Of a stretch of 64,000 bases of DNA, positions 8,908 through 17,493 are shown one piece after another. This DNA comes from WHTI01 sp963826105 (GTDB taxonomy: Bacteria > Actinomycetota > CADDZG01 > WHSQ01), in the NCBI GenBank assembly GCA_963826105.1, contig CAWGWA010000013.1, positions 434,001 to 498,000 on the forward strand, in the 5' to 3' direction. The translations under genes and the position numbers were made by a program. The notes under the pieces are model-generated. The model searched no databases, was not told the origin of the DNA, and worked only from the letters and a program-made list of their open reading frames with translations. The first letter of the stretch is position 1; each line of letters begins with the position of its first letter.

Positions 8908-9681
8908 TCAGCGTCCTGGCCAGCTGGACGGCGCGTACGCCCACCCCAGGTACGGAAGGCCAAGTCCGGTGACCGAGTGTTGCCGCACGGGAAGTGCCGA
9001 GGCGAATCCTTGGGTTGAGATTGCTTGACCGCCACCGATAGACAAGGCTGAGTGACCGAAAGTGCCCCAGGCGTAGAACAACATCGCTCCGACTGGAGGG
9101 GTTCCGGTCGTGTGGATACGACCGGCCGCCAGCTGTGCACGATAGTTGGCGGCAGCGCTCCCGTATCGTCCGCTGGTCCCAAAGGCCTTCTCGACGAACA
9201 ACTCACACCAGCCCGACCATTTTCCATCGGGTGTCAACGTCGTGTAGGACACGCCGAGCTGGGTCCTCGCCCAAGCAACCGCTCTGGTCTCCCTTGTGGT
9301 TGGGTTGGGAGTCGAGGTACACCTCGGATAGGACGTTGAGGTCGAACTGAGATAGATGTCCGCTACGTAGCGCGAGTCTGGCGTCCTTGCCCAGCGGTTC
9401 CATGTGATCAGCCGACCCTGCCAATAGTCGGTGACCGCGCCTCCCGTGACCCAGCAGTTCACGGTTACCTTCGCGCCTTCGGCGATGCATCCATCCCGAG
9501 CAGCACTTAGATTCGGGGAGACTCGGCGGCATACGCCGATGCCTCCGGTGCCAACGACACGGTAGGAGTATGTCGTTGCCGCAGATGGAGCGGCCGACGC
9601 GGTCTCGACCCCGACAAGCGTCGGAACCGCAGCAGCTACCACGAAGGAAACGGCAGCCATCTTGTTCCTCAGGATTCTCAT
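8908..9681 (-). CDS. Secreted NlpC/P60-like or CHAP-like peptidoglycan hydrolase candidate
   Basis: About 257 residues from the ATG at 9681, which follows AAGGAG at 7 bases. A Sec signal peptide ends at TASA near residue 33. The first half (about 35-115) looks like an SH3-type binding domain. The second half carries a papain-like pattern: Cys in SGWCELFVEKAFG and His in GTFGHSALSIGGG, as in NlpC/P60 and CHAP enzymes that cut peptide links in the cell wall. Substrate class cannot be fixed from motifs alone. A GAGGCC/GGCCTC hairpin (9704-9721) lies just upstream of the ribosome site. Confidence 0.75.
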   Translation of the reverse strand: MRILRNKMAAVSFVVAAAVPTLVGVETASAAPSAATTYSYRVVGTGGIGVCRRVSPNLSAARDGCIAEGAKVTVNCWVTGGAVTDYWQGRLITWNRWARTPDSRYVADIYLSSTSTSYPRCTSTPNPTTRETRAVAWARTQLGVSYTTLTPDGKWSGWCELFVEKAFGTSGRYGSAAANYRAQLAAGRIHTTGTPPVGAMLFYAWGTFGHSALSIGGGQAISTQGFASALPVRQHSVTGLGLPYLGWAYAPSSWPGR

Positions 9682-9815
9682 GCCGTGACTCCTTCCTTTT
9701 CGTGAGGCCATCGTTGGCCTCGGGGAAGGTAGGACTCTGTCCCTGCAAAGGTGTTACCTATCGGTATGTATGCAAGTCCGACATGCATTGATTTCGAAAG
9801 TGAGGTTTTTTCGCG

Positions 9816-10172
9816 ATGTTCAGACTGAAGCGGTTCGATGACGCCGATCGTTCGGTCGAGCTCGTCAAGGGCCTGCTCGAGGTCATCGAGATCGGTGGGA
9901 TGGCACTCGGGCGCGCGGAGTACGAACCGGGGTGGCGGTGGTCGCGCGATGTCGCCGGTGACGAGAGCGGTCAGACGTTGTGCCAGGCATCGCATCTCGG
10001 CATCGTGCTCGCCGGTGAGAACAAGGTAACGATGGCGGACGGGACCGTGCACATGATGCGCCCAGGAGACGTCTTCGAGATCGGTCCGGGCCATGACTCT
10101 GAGGTCGTGGGCGACGTGCCCTACGTCTCGATCCACCTCAAAGGTATCGAGGAGTACATCGAGGGGACCTGA
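9816..10172 (+). CDS. Cupin-domain protein
   Basis: A 118-residue single-domain protein. The two-motif cupin beta-barrel is suggested by EYEPGWRWSRDV, HLGIVLAGENKVTMADG and MRPGDVFEIGPGHDSEVVGD. Canonical metal-binding His/Glu residues are only partly present, so it may be a binding or sensing cupin rather than an enzyme. GTGAGG precedes the ATG. It is divergent from the NlpC-like gene and convergent with the sortase (3 bases between stops). The ligand is unknown. Confidence 0.75.
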   Translation: MFRLKRFDDADRSVELVKGLLEVIEIGGMALGRAEYEPGWRWSRDVAGDESGQTLCQASHLGIVLAGENKVTMADGTVHMMRPGDVFEIGPGHDSEVVGDVPYVSIHLKGIEEYIEGT

Positions 10173-10175
10173 GGA

Positions 10176-10877
10176 TCAGCGGCCGACGAGCGACGCGAAC
10201 ACGACGATGTTGTCGAGGTAGTGACCGGTCGATTCGTCGAACGCCCCTCCGCAGGTCACGATCCGCAGTCCCGCGTGGTCGATGTTCCCGTATACGAGCT
10301 TCGTCGGGAAGTCGTTCTTGGAGTACCGGCGGACCTCATCGACGATGAAGACCGCGACCGAGTCATCCGCTCGGGTGATCGAAACGCGATCGCCGCGCTT
10401 CATCTCGCCGAGGCGGAAGAACACCGATGGCCCATTGGCGGCCGAATCGACGTGACCGAGGAGGATCGCCGGTCCCAGCTCTCCAGGAGTGGGGGAGTAG
10501 CGGTACCAAGCGGCGGTGTCGTAGAGGGGGCCGGGGGCCGGGGTTTCCATGGCCCCCGTCGAGGTGGTGCCGAGATGCTGGAGGTCCGAGTGCACCCCGA
10601 TAGAAGGGATGTCGAGACCGACCGGCTTCGATGCAGGAAGGCTCGCCGGGATCGGTGGAGTCCCTACCAGTCGAGGGCCGACGAAATCTCCGACGCTCGC
10701 TAGGGCGACCTCGGGTCCGAAGCTCGTCGGTGGTTGCGGGATCTCACGCTGAGATGCAAGCGATACGCCGATGAGCCCGAGTCCGCTGAATAGCAAGACC
10801 GCGGTGATGCCCGTGGCGATCAAGCCACGGGCACCCCGCTTAGTGGTCTTCGTAACTTCGTTCGATCGGTCAGGCAT
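10176..10877 (-). CDS. Class F sortase
   Basis: A 233-residue membrane-anchored transpeptidase with one N-terminal helix (about residues 18-42). The catalytic set is visible: His in LLGHVDS, Cys in RIVTCGGAFD and the Arg/Tyr-containing tail before HYLDNIVVF. The short compact domain with G-x-C-G-G pattern fits class F sortases of actinobacteria. Its start overlaps the last 8 bases of the upstream cysteine-repeat surface protein gene, whose C-terminus has a sorting-signal layout, so the two are almost certainly one operon of enzyme and substrate. Confidence 0.88.
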   Translation of the reverse strand: MPDRSNEVTKTTKRGARGLIATGITAVLLFSGLGLIGVSLASQREIPQPPTSFGPEVALASVGDFVGPRLVGTPPIPASLPASKPVGLDIPSIGVHSDLQHLGTTSTGAMETPAPGPLYDTAAWYRYSPTPGELGPAILLGHVDSAANGPSVFFRLGEMKRGDRVSITRADDSVAVFIVDEVRRYSKNDFPTKLVYGNIDHAGLRIVTCGGAFDESTGHYLDNIVVFASLVGR

Positions 10878-11841
10878 CGTTGCCGGCTCGGCGGCGGAGA
10901 ACGTAGGCCGGTACCGCAGCTGCCATCAAGACGAGACCGAGAAGCATCATCGTCCCGTTCTCGAATCCGTTGGTCGATCCGCCACCGGTTTCGGGACCGC
11001 CCTCGGGAACCTGGGTGACCTGGTTCGTCGAGGAATCGTCCGGGTTGTCGGTGTCGTCATCGTCTTCTTCGTCATCGGGCGTCCCGCCGCCGCCACCGTC
11101 GGTGGTGGTTGGGCTCGGGGTCGGGGTGGGTGATGGTCCCGGACCGGGACCCGGTCCGGTGATGACATTTGTGATGCCGGTGCGACAGGTGACCGTTGCG
11201 CCTCCACCGTTACCGGATCCGACGCACTGGTTAACCGTGACGGTCATTCCTGCGGCCGACGTCGAGTCCGAGTCGACCGAGCACTGCACGCGAACCGTCC
11301 CACCGCCGCCAGTCCCAGCCTCGTTGCACTGAGTGACCGTTGCTCCGGTGGTGTTGGCGGGGAACGGACTACAAAGGATCGTCGGTTCGGTCCCTCCGCC
11401 GGTGCCAGCCGTGTTGCACTGGTTGACCGTGGCCGCGGTCGGAGTCTCGGTACTCACGATGTTGTTAACGACATCGACCGTACAGAGGACCGTTCCACCA
11501 CCACCGTTGCCGGACCCGTTGCACTGGGTCACGGTGGTCACGACATCCGCTGAGGTCGTCGTTGAGGTGGTGCAGGTCAAGGTCGGAGGATCGTTGGCCG
11601 CGCCGTGACACTCGGTGAGTGAGACGGTCGAGCTGCGCTCGGCACCATCGATGTTGTTCGTGATCACGTAGTGACATTCGACGGCCTGGCCCCCAACGTT
11701 GTCGACACCGTTGCACTGGTTGAGAGCAACATCGGCACTAGCCGACGGCGCTACTGAAACGAAGAACATTGAGATAAGTGAAACCGCGAAGATAAGTGCC
11801 AAGGCCAACCTAGGCCTCTTGAGGCGGAGTGACTGCTGCAT
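10870..11841 (-). CDS. Cysteine-repeat surface protein with sortase signal
   Basis: A 323-residue exported protein with a signal peptide ending near SASA (residue 36). It then has about six repeats of 28-35 residues built on the pattern NQCNGxGNGGGGTVxCxV, each with two cysteines and so probably one disulfide. A Pro/Thr/Gly linker, an Asp/Glu-rich acidic patch (DDEEDDDDTD) and a C-terminal sorting signal follow: GPETGGG, a hydrophobic helix and RRRAG. The Pro-x-Thr-Gly core resembles LPXTG, although Leu is replaced by Gly. The class F sortase gene overlaps its stop codon. Function is unknown; a wall-attached coat or adhesin is a guess. Confidence 0.85.
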   Translation of the reverse strand: MQQSLRLKRPRLALALIFAVSLISMFFVSVAPSASADVALNQCNGVDNVGGQAVECHYVITNNIDGAERSSTVSLTECHGAANDPPTLTCTTSTTTSADVVTTVTQCNGSGNGGGGTVLCTVDVVNNIVSTETPTAATVNQCNTAGTGGGTEPTILCSPFPANTTGATVTQCNEAGTGGGGTVRVQCSVDSDSTSAAGMTVTVNQCVGSGNGGGATVTCRTGITNVITGPGPGPGPSPTPTPSPTTTDGGGGGTPDDEEDDDDTDNPDDSSTNQVTQVPEGGPETGGGSTNGFENGTMMLLGLVLMAAAVPAYVLRRRAGNDA

Positions 11842-11893
11842 TGCTGACCTGCTCTCTGCGGACGGTTGTCCGAAAATGGAACTTGGATGATGC

Positions 11894-12328
11894 CTAGCGA
11901 TCGCTGCGCGGCGGTGCGGCTCCTCCCGTCCACCATTCCGCGATGCCCTCGGGCATGTAGTAGCGCATGACTCCGTCTTTCCCCTGACGTGTCCTTACGG
12001 GCCATACCTTGTTGCCGAACAGCTTCCGGGAGACCTTGCTGATGGCTCCCAACTCGGATCGAACCTGCGTGTCGGTGGATGAGGAGTGGGCGAGGAACTC
12101 TCGGTAGTTGACCTCTACGCCGGCGTTGTCGGCCGCGTACTGAAGCAACTCCATCGCCGCGGGATAGATGTAGATCTCGCGCCTGAACTGCTCGAGCATT
12201 GAAGCGGTCCAGGAGCCCTGCCGGTAATCGATGTAGATGCTCTCGGCGGAGTGGTCCTGGAGGTAGGGCTCGATCTCGCGAGCCAGCTGGACGAATCGAC
12301 GCAGCAGCGGCTCGATCGAGGCCGGCAT
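11894..12328 (-). CDS. Conserved-looking hypothetical protein with C-terminal WP...Y.M...EWW motif
   Basis: About 144 residues from the ATG at 12328; an earlier ATG at 12415 is also possible and neither has a strong ribosome site. The protein is mostly helical and charged. The C-terminal part (GAISKVSRKLFGNKVWPVRT, then MRYYMPEGIAEWWTG) resembles small actinobacterial domain-of-unknown-function proteins. It lies downstream of the SatD-DUF3307 pair and 52 bases upstream of the sortase-substrate gene, all on one strand, so co-transcription is possible. No function can be assigned. Confidence 0.6.
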   Translation of the reverse strand: MPASIEPLLRRFVQLAREIEPYLQDHSAESIYIDYRQGSWTASMLEQFRREIYIYPAAMELLQYAADNAGVEVNYREFLAHSSSTDTQVRSELGAISKVSRKLFGNKVWPVRTRQGKDGVMRYYMPEGIAEWWTGGAAPPRSDR

Positions 12329-12483
12329 TGCCCCGCGGACGCTATCGGGCTGGTGTTCCTGTCCTGCCGTCAGGTGGGTTCTCCTCGAAATGTATGGGAT
12401 TCCATGGGAACTCATACTACCTGCAATCGACGGCCTGGACCAGAACTTGAGCCGTTCGGCGATCTTTCTGAGCCAGGTTCCGC

Positions 12484-13206
12484 TCAGAAGAGAGCGAGTG
12501 GGGCCAGGGCGAGGATCCAGCTGGCTAGCGATCCGACGAGGAAGTATTCGGTCGCGGCGTGGATGTCGTGTTTGTCTTCCTTGCTGATCTCGGGGAAGCG
12601 GAGCAACCCCTTGGCGGTCGCCACCACCGCAGCAGCGGTCAGATAGCCGGCGACCCCGAGCCCGAAGATCAAGGTCCGTTCCATGGGTCCGATGAAGCGA
12701 CCGCCACGCAAACTTTGATCGGCTTCCGGAGTGCCGACGACGGCAAGCAGCAGACGGACGAGCGCATTGGCGCTCGCCTGAAGGAACATCAGCGCGCCGA
12801 GGACCGTGAGCACGCGTCCCTGCGACTGACCAGAAAGGACCGGGTAGGGGAGATCGTCGATCAAGCGGCCGATCGCGCCGCTCTTCGCATCCGGCCACCA
12901 TCCACCGGAGATAGCGAAGACCGACATGCCACCGGCGACCCCGGCGAGGATCGAGGCAGCGCGCGTCGTCGACCACGCCGCGGGCAGCCGTGCCCACAGC
13001 CACAGCCCGATCGTGAGGCACGACCACGCCGTCAGTCCCAGGACGGCGCCGGGGCCCAATCCGCTAAGGAGAGACACCGACAGGGTCGTGGTGGTCCCGA
13101 TCCCCCACGCCCACCAGCCTCGGGGCCGGGTCGCGACCTCGCCGGAGTAGCCGGCGATCATGTCGCCGAGACCGATCGAAAGGAGCCAGATGCCTACGGG
13201 TTCCAC
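12484..13206 (-). CDS. DUF3307-type membrane protein (SatD partner)
   Basis: A 240-residue polytopic membrane protein with about six or seven hydrophobic helices. The signature near residues 168-235 (GRFIGPMERTLIFGLG, AAVVATAKGLLRF, ATEYFLVGSLAS) matches the DUF3307 pattern as I remember it. Its ATG lies inside the end of the satD-like gene (13-base overlap), the usual arrangement of this pair. The family is linked by name to the streptococcal sat acid-tolerance locus, but the biochemical role is not established. Confidence 0.78.
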   Translation of the reverse strand: MEPVGIWLLSIGLGDMIAGYSGEVATRPRGWWAWGIGTTTTLSVSLLSGLGPGAVLGLTAWSCLTIGLWLWARLPAAWSTTRAASILAGVAGGMSVFAISGGWWPDAKSGAIGRLIDDLPYPVLSGQSQGRVLTVLGALMFLQASANALVRLLLAVVGTPEADQSLRGGRFIGPMERTLIFGLGVAGYLTAAAVVATAKGLLRFPEISKEDKHDIHAATEYFLVGSLASWILALAPLALF

Positions 13207-13853
13207 GTCGCGTCCTTGATGAGTTCGTGGGAGCGCATCAGCGCGTAGGTCCCGTTCTTGGTGATCCGCTGCGCGATCGCGGACTGCGTGACGCCTTCTT
13301 GAGCGGCCAGGTCCGACTGCGTCAGGCCCTCGAGGAGCCCGGCCATGATCCGAGCGTCCCGGTCGTCGAATCCGTCCATGATCTCATCGCGGCAGATCAG
13401 GAACGCATTGATGACCGGAACCGCTCCACCCAAGGTCTCGCTAGCGATCGCGGTGCGCCACCCCTTGGGTGCTTCGCGACCGCGCTGCGCCTTGCCGATG
13501 GCATCGAGTGCGTCGCGGGCGGACCACCATGCTGGGCCGTCCTGCTGGAAGGGGAGGCTCTTCGCATCGAAGACCTCGAGGCCACCCCAGCCGATGCCGA
13601 ACCGAACGTCGCTCGTGCCGCGGAGAAGAAGCCGGATCCGAAGCGTTGCCTCGACCGCATCGCCGACGCTTCCGTAGAGACCCTGGAACTCGTCGCCGAC
13701 GGTCTGGGCCAGGGGCTGGACCCCGACGACGACACGATCGACCGCGCCGAGGACCTCGGTGACGCGGGCCTGAAGGGCGGCCCGGCCCCCGGCGGCGCGG
13801 GACGCCACGAGGTCGCCGATCAGCGATGCGTAGTTGCGAGGGTCGTCGCCCAT
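13194..13853 (-). CDS. satD: SatD family protein with C-terminal helix-turn-helix
   Basis: A 219-residue protein. The N-terminal YASLIGDLVASR and central VGDEFQGLYGSVGDAVEATLRIRLLL are typical of SatD proteins, and the core looks like a nucleotide-cyclase-like fold. Residues about 170-205 form a helix-turn-helix (GLTQSDLAAQEGVTQSAIAQRI), suggesting DNA binding and possible autoregulation through the palindrome just upstream. The ATG at 13853 follows GAAGGG. It is translationally coupled to the DUF3307 membrane protein. Names derive from S. mutans, where sat genes affect acid tolerance; the role here is unknown. Confidence 0.8.
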   Translation of the reverse strand: MGDDPRNYASLIGDLVASRAAGGRAALQARVTEVLGAVDRVVVGVQPLAQTVGDEFQGLYGSVGDAVEATLRIRLLLRGTSDVRFGIGWGGLEVFDAKSLPFQQDGPAWWSARDALDAIGKAQRGREAPKGWRTAIASETLGGAVPVINAFLICRDEIMDGFDDRDARIMAGLLEGLTQSDLAAQEGVTQSAIAQRITKNGTYALMRSHELIKDATWNP

Positions 13854-13892
13854 GGGATGCCCTTCAATAAGGAGATGTCTTATGAATCATCC

Positions 13893-13943
13893 TAATAAGG
13901 TATTACCTGATAAGTCAAACAGATCAGCGGTGGGCTGATAAGT
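13893..13943 (-). promoter_or_regulatory. Candidate operator of the satD operon
   Basis: AGGTATTACCT (13898-13908) is a perfect 11-bp palindrome within a longer near-palindrome. TGATAAGT occurs twice (13908-13915 and 13936-13943), 28 bases apart. This AT-rich island in GC-rich DNA lies directly upstream of satD, whose product has a helix-turn-helix. Binding is inference. Confidence 0.45.
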
Positions 13944-13989
13944 GAGGTATCCCATCCCATGATGCCGGGAGGGTGCGACGAGATCGGAG

Positions 13990-15701
13990 CTAGTTGCTGA
14001 TCGCCAGCCGCGGGGTCGTCTCCGGTTCCCGTCGGGTCGTGCCCCGGATCCCCTTGCTCTCGATGTAGTCGAGGAACGCGACCAGGCACGCGGGATCGAA
14101 CTGCGTACCGCGACCCTCGGTCATGATCTCGAGCGCGCGTTCGACCTCGAACGCAGGTCGGTAGGCGCGGGTTGAGGTCAGGGCGTCCCACACATCGGCA
14201 ACCGCGACGATGCGGGCATTGAGGGGGATCTCGTCGCTGGCGAGCCCATCGGGGTAACCGGTACCGTCGATCCGTTCGTGGTGATGGCGAACGACCTCGA
14301 GGACCTCGTTGAGCGAACGAGCCTGCCGAGCGATCTCCCATCCGATGACCGGGTGCTCCTGGACGAGGAGGCGTTCCTCGGCCGTGAGTGGTCCCGGCTT
14401 GTGAATGATGTGGTCCGGGATCCCGATCTTGCCGATGTCGTGAAGCTCGGCGCCCCAGACCAGACGCCGCAATTCATTTGAGGGAAGCCCTAGACGCTGT
14501 CCGATCGCGGCGGCGGTTTCGGTGACGCGGTGAGAGTGACCACTCGTGTACGAGTCGCGTGCTTCGACCGCAGCCACGAGGGTGCGGAGCGCTTCGGGGT
14601 AGCCGCGAGCGATGTGATCGAGGGGATCGTGACGGAACGCGTGCTGCAGCGAGTCCTTCTCTCGGGTGCGAAGGAAACCGGCAACGACCGCGTACACCGC
14701 GCTTCCGAAGCCCATCAGGAGGAGAGCGTGGTAGTCCCACCACGAGATGCGCCACACGGTACCGAAGCGGAGCGACATCAAGGCCTCGGCCCCCAGCCAG
14801 CAGGCGAGAGCGAGGGCCAGGACGACCGTGTCGTTGCTCAGTCGCCAGCGCCGCCAGTGGACGAAGCCGACGCCGACGAGCGCAACTCCGGCCAGAAGCC
14901 TGAGTAGGTCCATCATCATCTTCTCGGTCGAGGTCGGTCCGGCGGCGGCGGGTTCGTCTCCGGCCGCCGAAGGGGTCGTGCCCGTCGTGCCGGCGTGTGA
15001 GTGGTCTGATGCGCCGAGGCTCACCGAGTGGGGTTGGAATCCCGGACGAGCTCGCTCCGTAGGAGTTGCCGGCGCCATAGGAATCGTCCGCACCGTAGGA
15101 GTCGGCGGTCCCGGTCGATCCGTAGACGGGTTCCTCGGCCGCGGCCGTGGTTGTCTCTGCCGCGGCGGTCTTCGCAAGGGATTCGATGCGGGTCGAAAGG
15201 ACAACCGATCCAAGGGTCAGGGCGAGGATCAAGTGTGGGGATCGTCAACGAGAGCCACGGATGACGAGCGACCAACGGAGCCAGCCGGCGAGTAACCGGT
15301 AGGACGGCAAGCAGTTGCGTGAGGGCGAAAGCGGCGATCGCGAAGTTAGGCAGGCGGCCGACCCAGAGGTTGGCCCCGACACCGGCGACGCCGGGCGTCA
15401 CCAGTCCGTGGGCCAGCATGATCATTCCGACCGCGAGGCAGCCGAGAGCGACGAAGACGAGGGCGGCGTCCCGAGATCGACCCGCAGCTATTCCCGCGAT
15501 GAGCGCGATGCCGACGGCACAGGCCGCGATGGCACTTACGACAACGAGATGGAAGTTGGCGGACATGAAGGCCTTGTCGAGCCCGGGGAACGAGCGCAGG
15601 ATCACGAACAGGAAAATGGGCGTGGCGAGAGCCACGATCGCGAGGAGCGACATCCCGCGACGACGCGCTGTGAAATCAGATCGTGTCGTGCGTAGTCCCA
15701 T
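13990..15701 (-). pseudogene. HD-GYP cyclic-di-GMP phosphodiesterase with N-terminal membrane sensor, split by two frame changes
   Basis: The gene begins at the ATG at 15701: about 155 residues with several helices (MSLLAIVALATPIFLFVILR onward). The reading frame changes near 15235-15245, continues as ILALTLGSVVLSTR, then changes again near 15020-15060. The last part (stop at 13990) has three helices and a complete HD-GYP domain: HSHRVTETAAAIG, ELHDIGKIGIP, HPVIGWEIA and HHERIDGTGYPDGL. All metal-binding and GYP residues are kept, so the enzyme would hydrolyse cyclic di-GMP if made. Intact motifs on both sides favour assembly error over decay. A sigma-28-like promoter candidate lies upstream. 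Confidence 0.75.
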
Positions 15702-15760
15702 CGTGAAGCCTTCTCTCTCCGACTAGTGCAGATTCCCCCCTAGGGGCCCACCTCTACTGG

Positions 15761-15786
15761 TTCGGCAGGCCCCCTTGCCCGCTTTA
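15761..15786 (-). promoter_or_regulatory. Sigma-28 (FliA/WhiG)-like promoter candidate for the HD-GYP gene
   Basis: On the minus strand TAAA (15783-15786) and GCCGAA (15761-15766) are separated by 16 bases, near the TAAA-N15-GCCGATAA consensus of the motility/sporulation sigma family. It lies 60 bases upstream of the gene start. No such sigma gene is in the window. Confidence 0.35.
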
Positions 15787-15821
15787 GTCGGATTTCCTGC
15801 TTCCCGCCTAGGTTTATCTAC

Positions 15822-16697
15822 TTAGAGGCGGTCGAGGAACCCCTCGGCCGCGCTGACGAACCTCCCGGGCTCCTCGAGGTGGGTCGAATGGCTGGCCCCC
15901 TCGAACAGCACCCACTCGGCCCCCGGGATCCGGTCGGCGATCTCCTTGACCACTTTCGGGGTCGCCTCATCGAACTCGCCCGAGATGAGGAGCGTGGGAA
16001 CGTCGATCTCGGGAAGCCGGTCGGTGATGTCCCAGTTCCTGAGACTGCCGATGCAGTGGAACTCGCTCGGCCCGTTCATCGTGTGATACACGGTCGGGTC
16101 TTCCTCCATCTTGGCGAACGCGCGATCCATGCATTCGGGCCACGGCACCCGACAGAGGTGGCGTTGGTAGAACACCATCACCGCAGCCTCGTAGTCGGTG
16201 TCTTCGGTCGTCCCGTTGGCTTCGTGGAGAAGGAGGGTCTCCTGCACGTCGGGCGGAAGGTCGGCGCGCAATCGGTTCGCCTCCTCGACCCACAGGGGGA
16301 TGCTGCCCGGCGAGTTCGCCACCACCATGCCCTTCAGCCCTGCGGGATGATCGAGAGCGTGTTCCATCGCGAGCATCCCTCCCCATGACTGGCCGAGCAA
16401 CGTGTAGGCGCGCTCGATGCCGAGGTGCTCGAGCAGGCCGACGAGCTCACGCTTGAAGAGGTCGACGGTCCAGAAGTCGGCCGGGGCATCGGGGAGATGC
16501 TGGCTGTTACCGCAGCCGAGCTGGTCGTAGAGGATCGTCTGGCGGCCCGACCGCGACAGAACCTCAAGATCCTCGAGGTAGTCGTGGGTCGCTCCCGGAC
16601 CACCGTGGAGGATCACGACCGGAAACTTGTCGGGTTCGGACTCACCTGAGGCCTGGTACCAGGTCGCGTGTCCGTCCCACTCGAAGATCCCTTCCAT
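15822..16697 (-). CDS. Proline iminopeptidase-family alpha/beta hydrolase (S33)
   Basis: About 291 residues from the ATG at 16697, preceded by AGAGG; the open frame extends much further but only this part is coding. The oxyanion motif HGGPGATHDY, the nucleophile elbow GQSWGG and the catalytic Asp/His region (GEFDEATP, GASHSTHLEEP) are all present. YDQLGCGNS is typical of prolyl aminopeptidases and L-amino-acid amidases. The substrate is therefore N-terminal proline peptides or amino-acid amides. No signal peptide, so it is cytoplasmic. It is divergent from the SGNH hydrolase gene, 55 bases apart. Confidence 0.85.
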   Translation of the reverse strand: MEGIFEWDGHATWYQASGESEPDKFPVVILHGGPGATHDYLEDLEVLSRSGRQTILYDQLGCGNSQHLPDAPADFWTVDLFKRELVGLLEHLGIERAYTLLGQSWGGMLAMEHALDHPAGLKGMVVANSPGSIPLWVEEANRLRADLPPDVQETLLLHEANGTTEDTDYEAAVMVFYQRHLCRVPWPECMDRAFAKMEEDPTVYHTMNGPSEFHCIGSLRNWDITDRLPEIDVPTLLISGEFDEATPKVVKEIADRIPGAEWVLFEGASHSTHLEEPGRFVSAAEGFLDRL

Positions 16698-16738
16698 CGA
16701 AACCTCTTTCGTTAGGGGTCTAGGAGTTGTGGGGTTCA

Positions 16739-16744
16739 TATACT
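16739..16744 (+). promoter_or_regulatory. -10 element for a probable leaderless transcript
   Basis: TATACT lies 8 bases before the ATG of the SGNH hydrolase, with no ribosome site between them. That spacing puts the transcript start at or next to the ATG, as in the leaderless mRNAs common in actinobacteria. No clear -35 hexamer is seen. Confidence 0.45.
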
Positions 16745-16752
16745 CACACCAC

Positions 16753-17493
16753 ATGGCCTGGACCTTCGTCGCCCTCGGCGACAGCATGACCGAAGGAGTC
16801 GGGGATCCGCTGCCCGATGGATCCCTGCTGGGATGGGCTGCCCGATTGTCGGGCTGGTTGACCGAACAGCATCCCGATCTCCAGTTCGAGAATCTCGCGC
16901 TCCGCAGTCTCACTACCGCGGAGATCCGCGAATCCCAGCTCCCGCGTGCCCTCGAGATGAAGCCGGATCTCGCCAGCGTTATCTGCGGGGTCAACGACGC
17001 GCTGCGGCCGGGGTTCGATGCCCGCGCCTTCGAACGTGATTTCATCTCGCTGATCCAGCCGTTGAATGCGGCCGGAGCGACGGTACTCACCGCAACGTTC
17101 CCGAACGTGAGATGGGGACGACTGATCACTCCACAGGCCCGCGCCACCATCCAGAGTCGGCTCGAGGAAGTGTGCGATGTCATCCGCCGGGTGGCTGCCG
17201 ATCAGGATGCCCTGTGCGTCGATGCGTGGGTCGAGACCCCCGACCCGCGGGTGATGAGCATCGACCGTTTGCACCCGAGCCCTTGGGGACACCGGTTGAT
17301 GGCGGTACGCGCCGCCGAGCTGCTCAATCAGACGTTCGGCTTCGGACTCGAGATCCCCGAACCCGTCGAAGGCGAGCGCGTGGGGGCCGGTTCCTTCGGT
17401 CAGGCGCGGTGGATGGCGCGCCACGTCCTCACCCCTTACGTCAAAGAGCGGATCGAGACACTGAAGAGGCCTAAGAGCGAGCCCCGAAGCTGA
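16753..17493 (+). CDS. SGNH/GDSL-family esterase or lipase
   Basis: About 246 residues from the ATG at 16753. Block I GDSMTEG carries the Ser, block III GVNDAL the Asn, and block V DRLHPSPWGH the Asp/His pair; block II Gly is probably in ENLALRS. The arrangement fits cytoplasmic SGNH hydrolases that deacylate small esters. There is no signal peptide. Its 3' end overlaps the convergent RlmA-like gene by about 23 bases. The substrate is unknown. Confidence 0.85.
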   Translation: MAWTFVALGDSMTEGVGDPLPDGSLLGWAARLSGWLTEQHPDLQFENLALRSLTTAEIRESQLPRALEMKPDLASVICGVNDALRPGFDARAFERDFISLIQPLNAAGATVLTATFPNVRWGRLITPQARATIQSRLEEVCDVIRRVAADQDALCVDAWVETPDPRVMSIDRLHPSPWGHRLMAVRAAELLNQTFGFGLEIPEPVEGERVGAGSFGQARWMARHVLTPYVKERIETLKRPKSEPRS

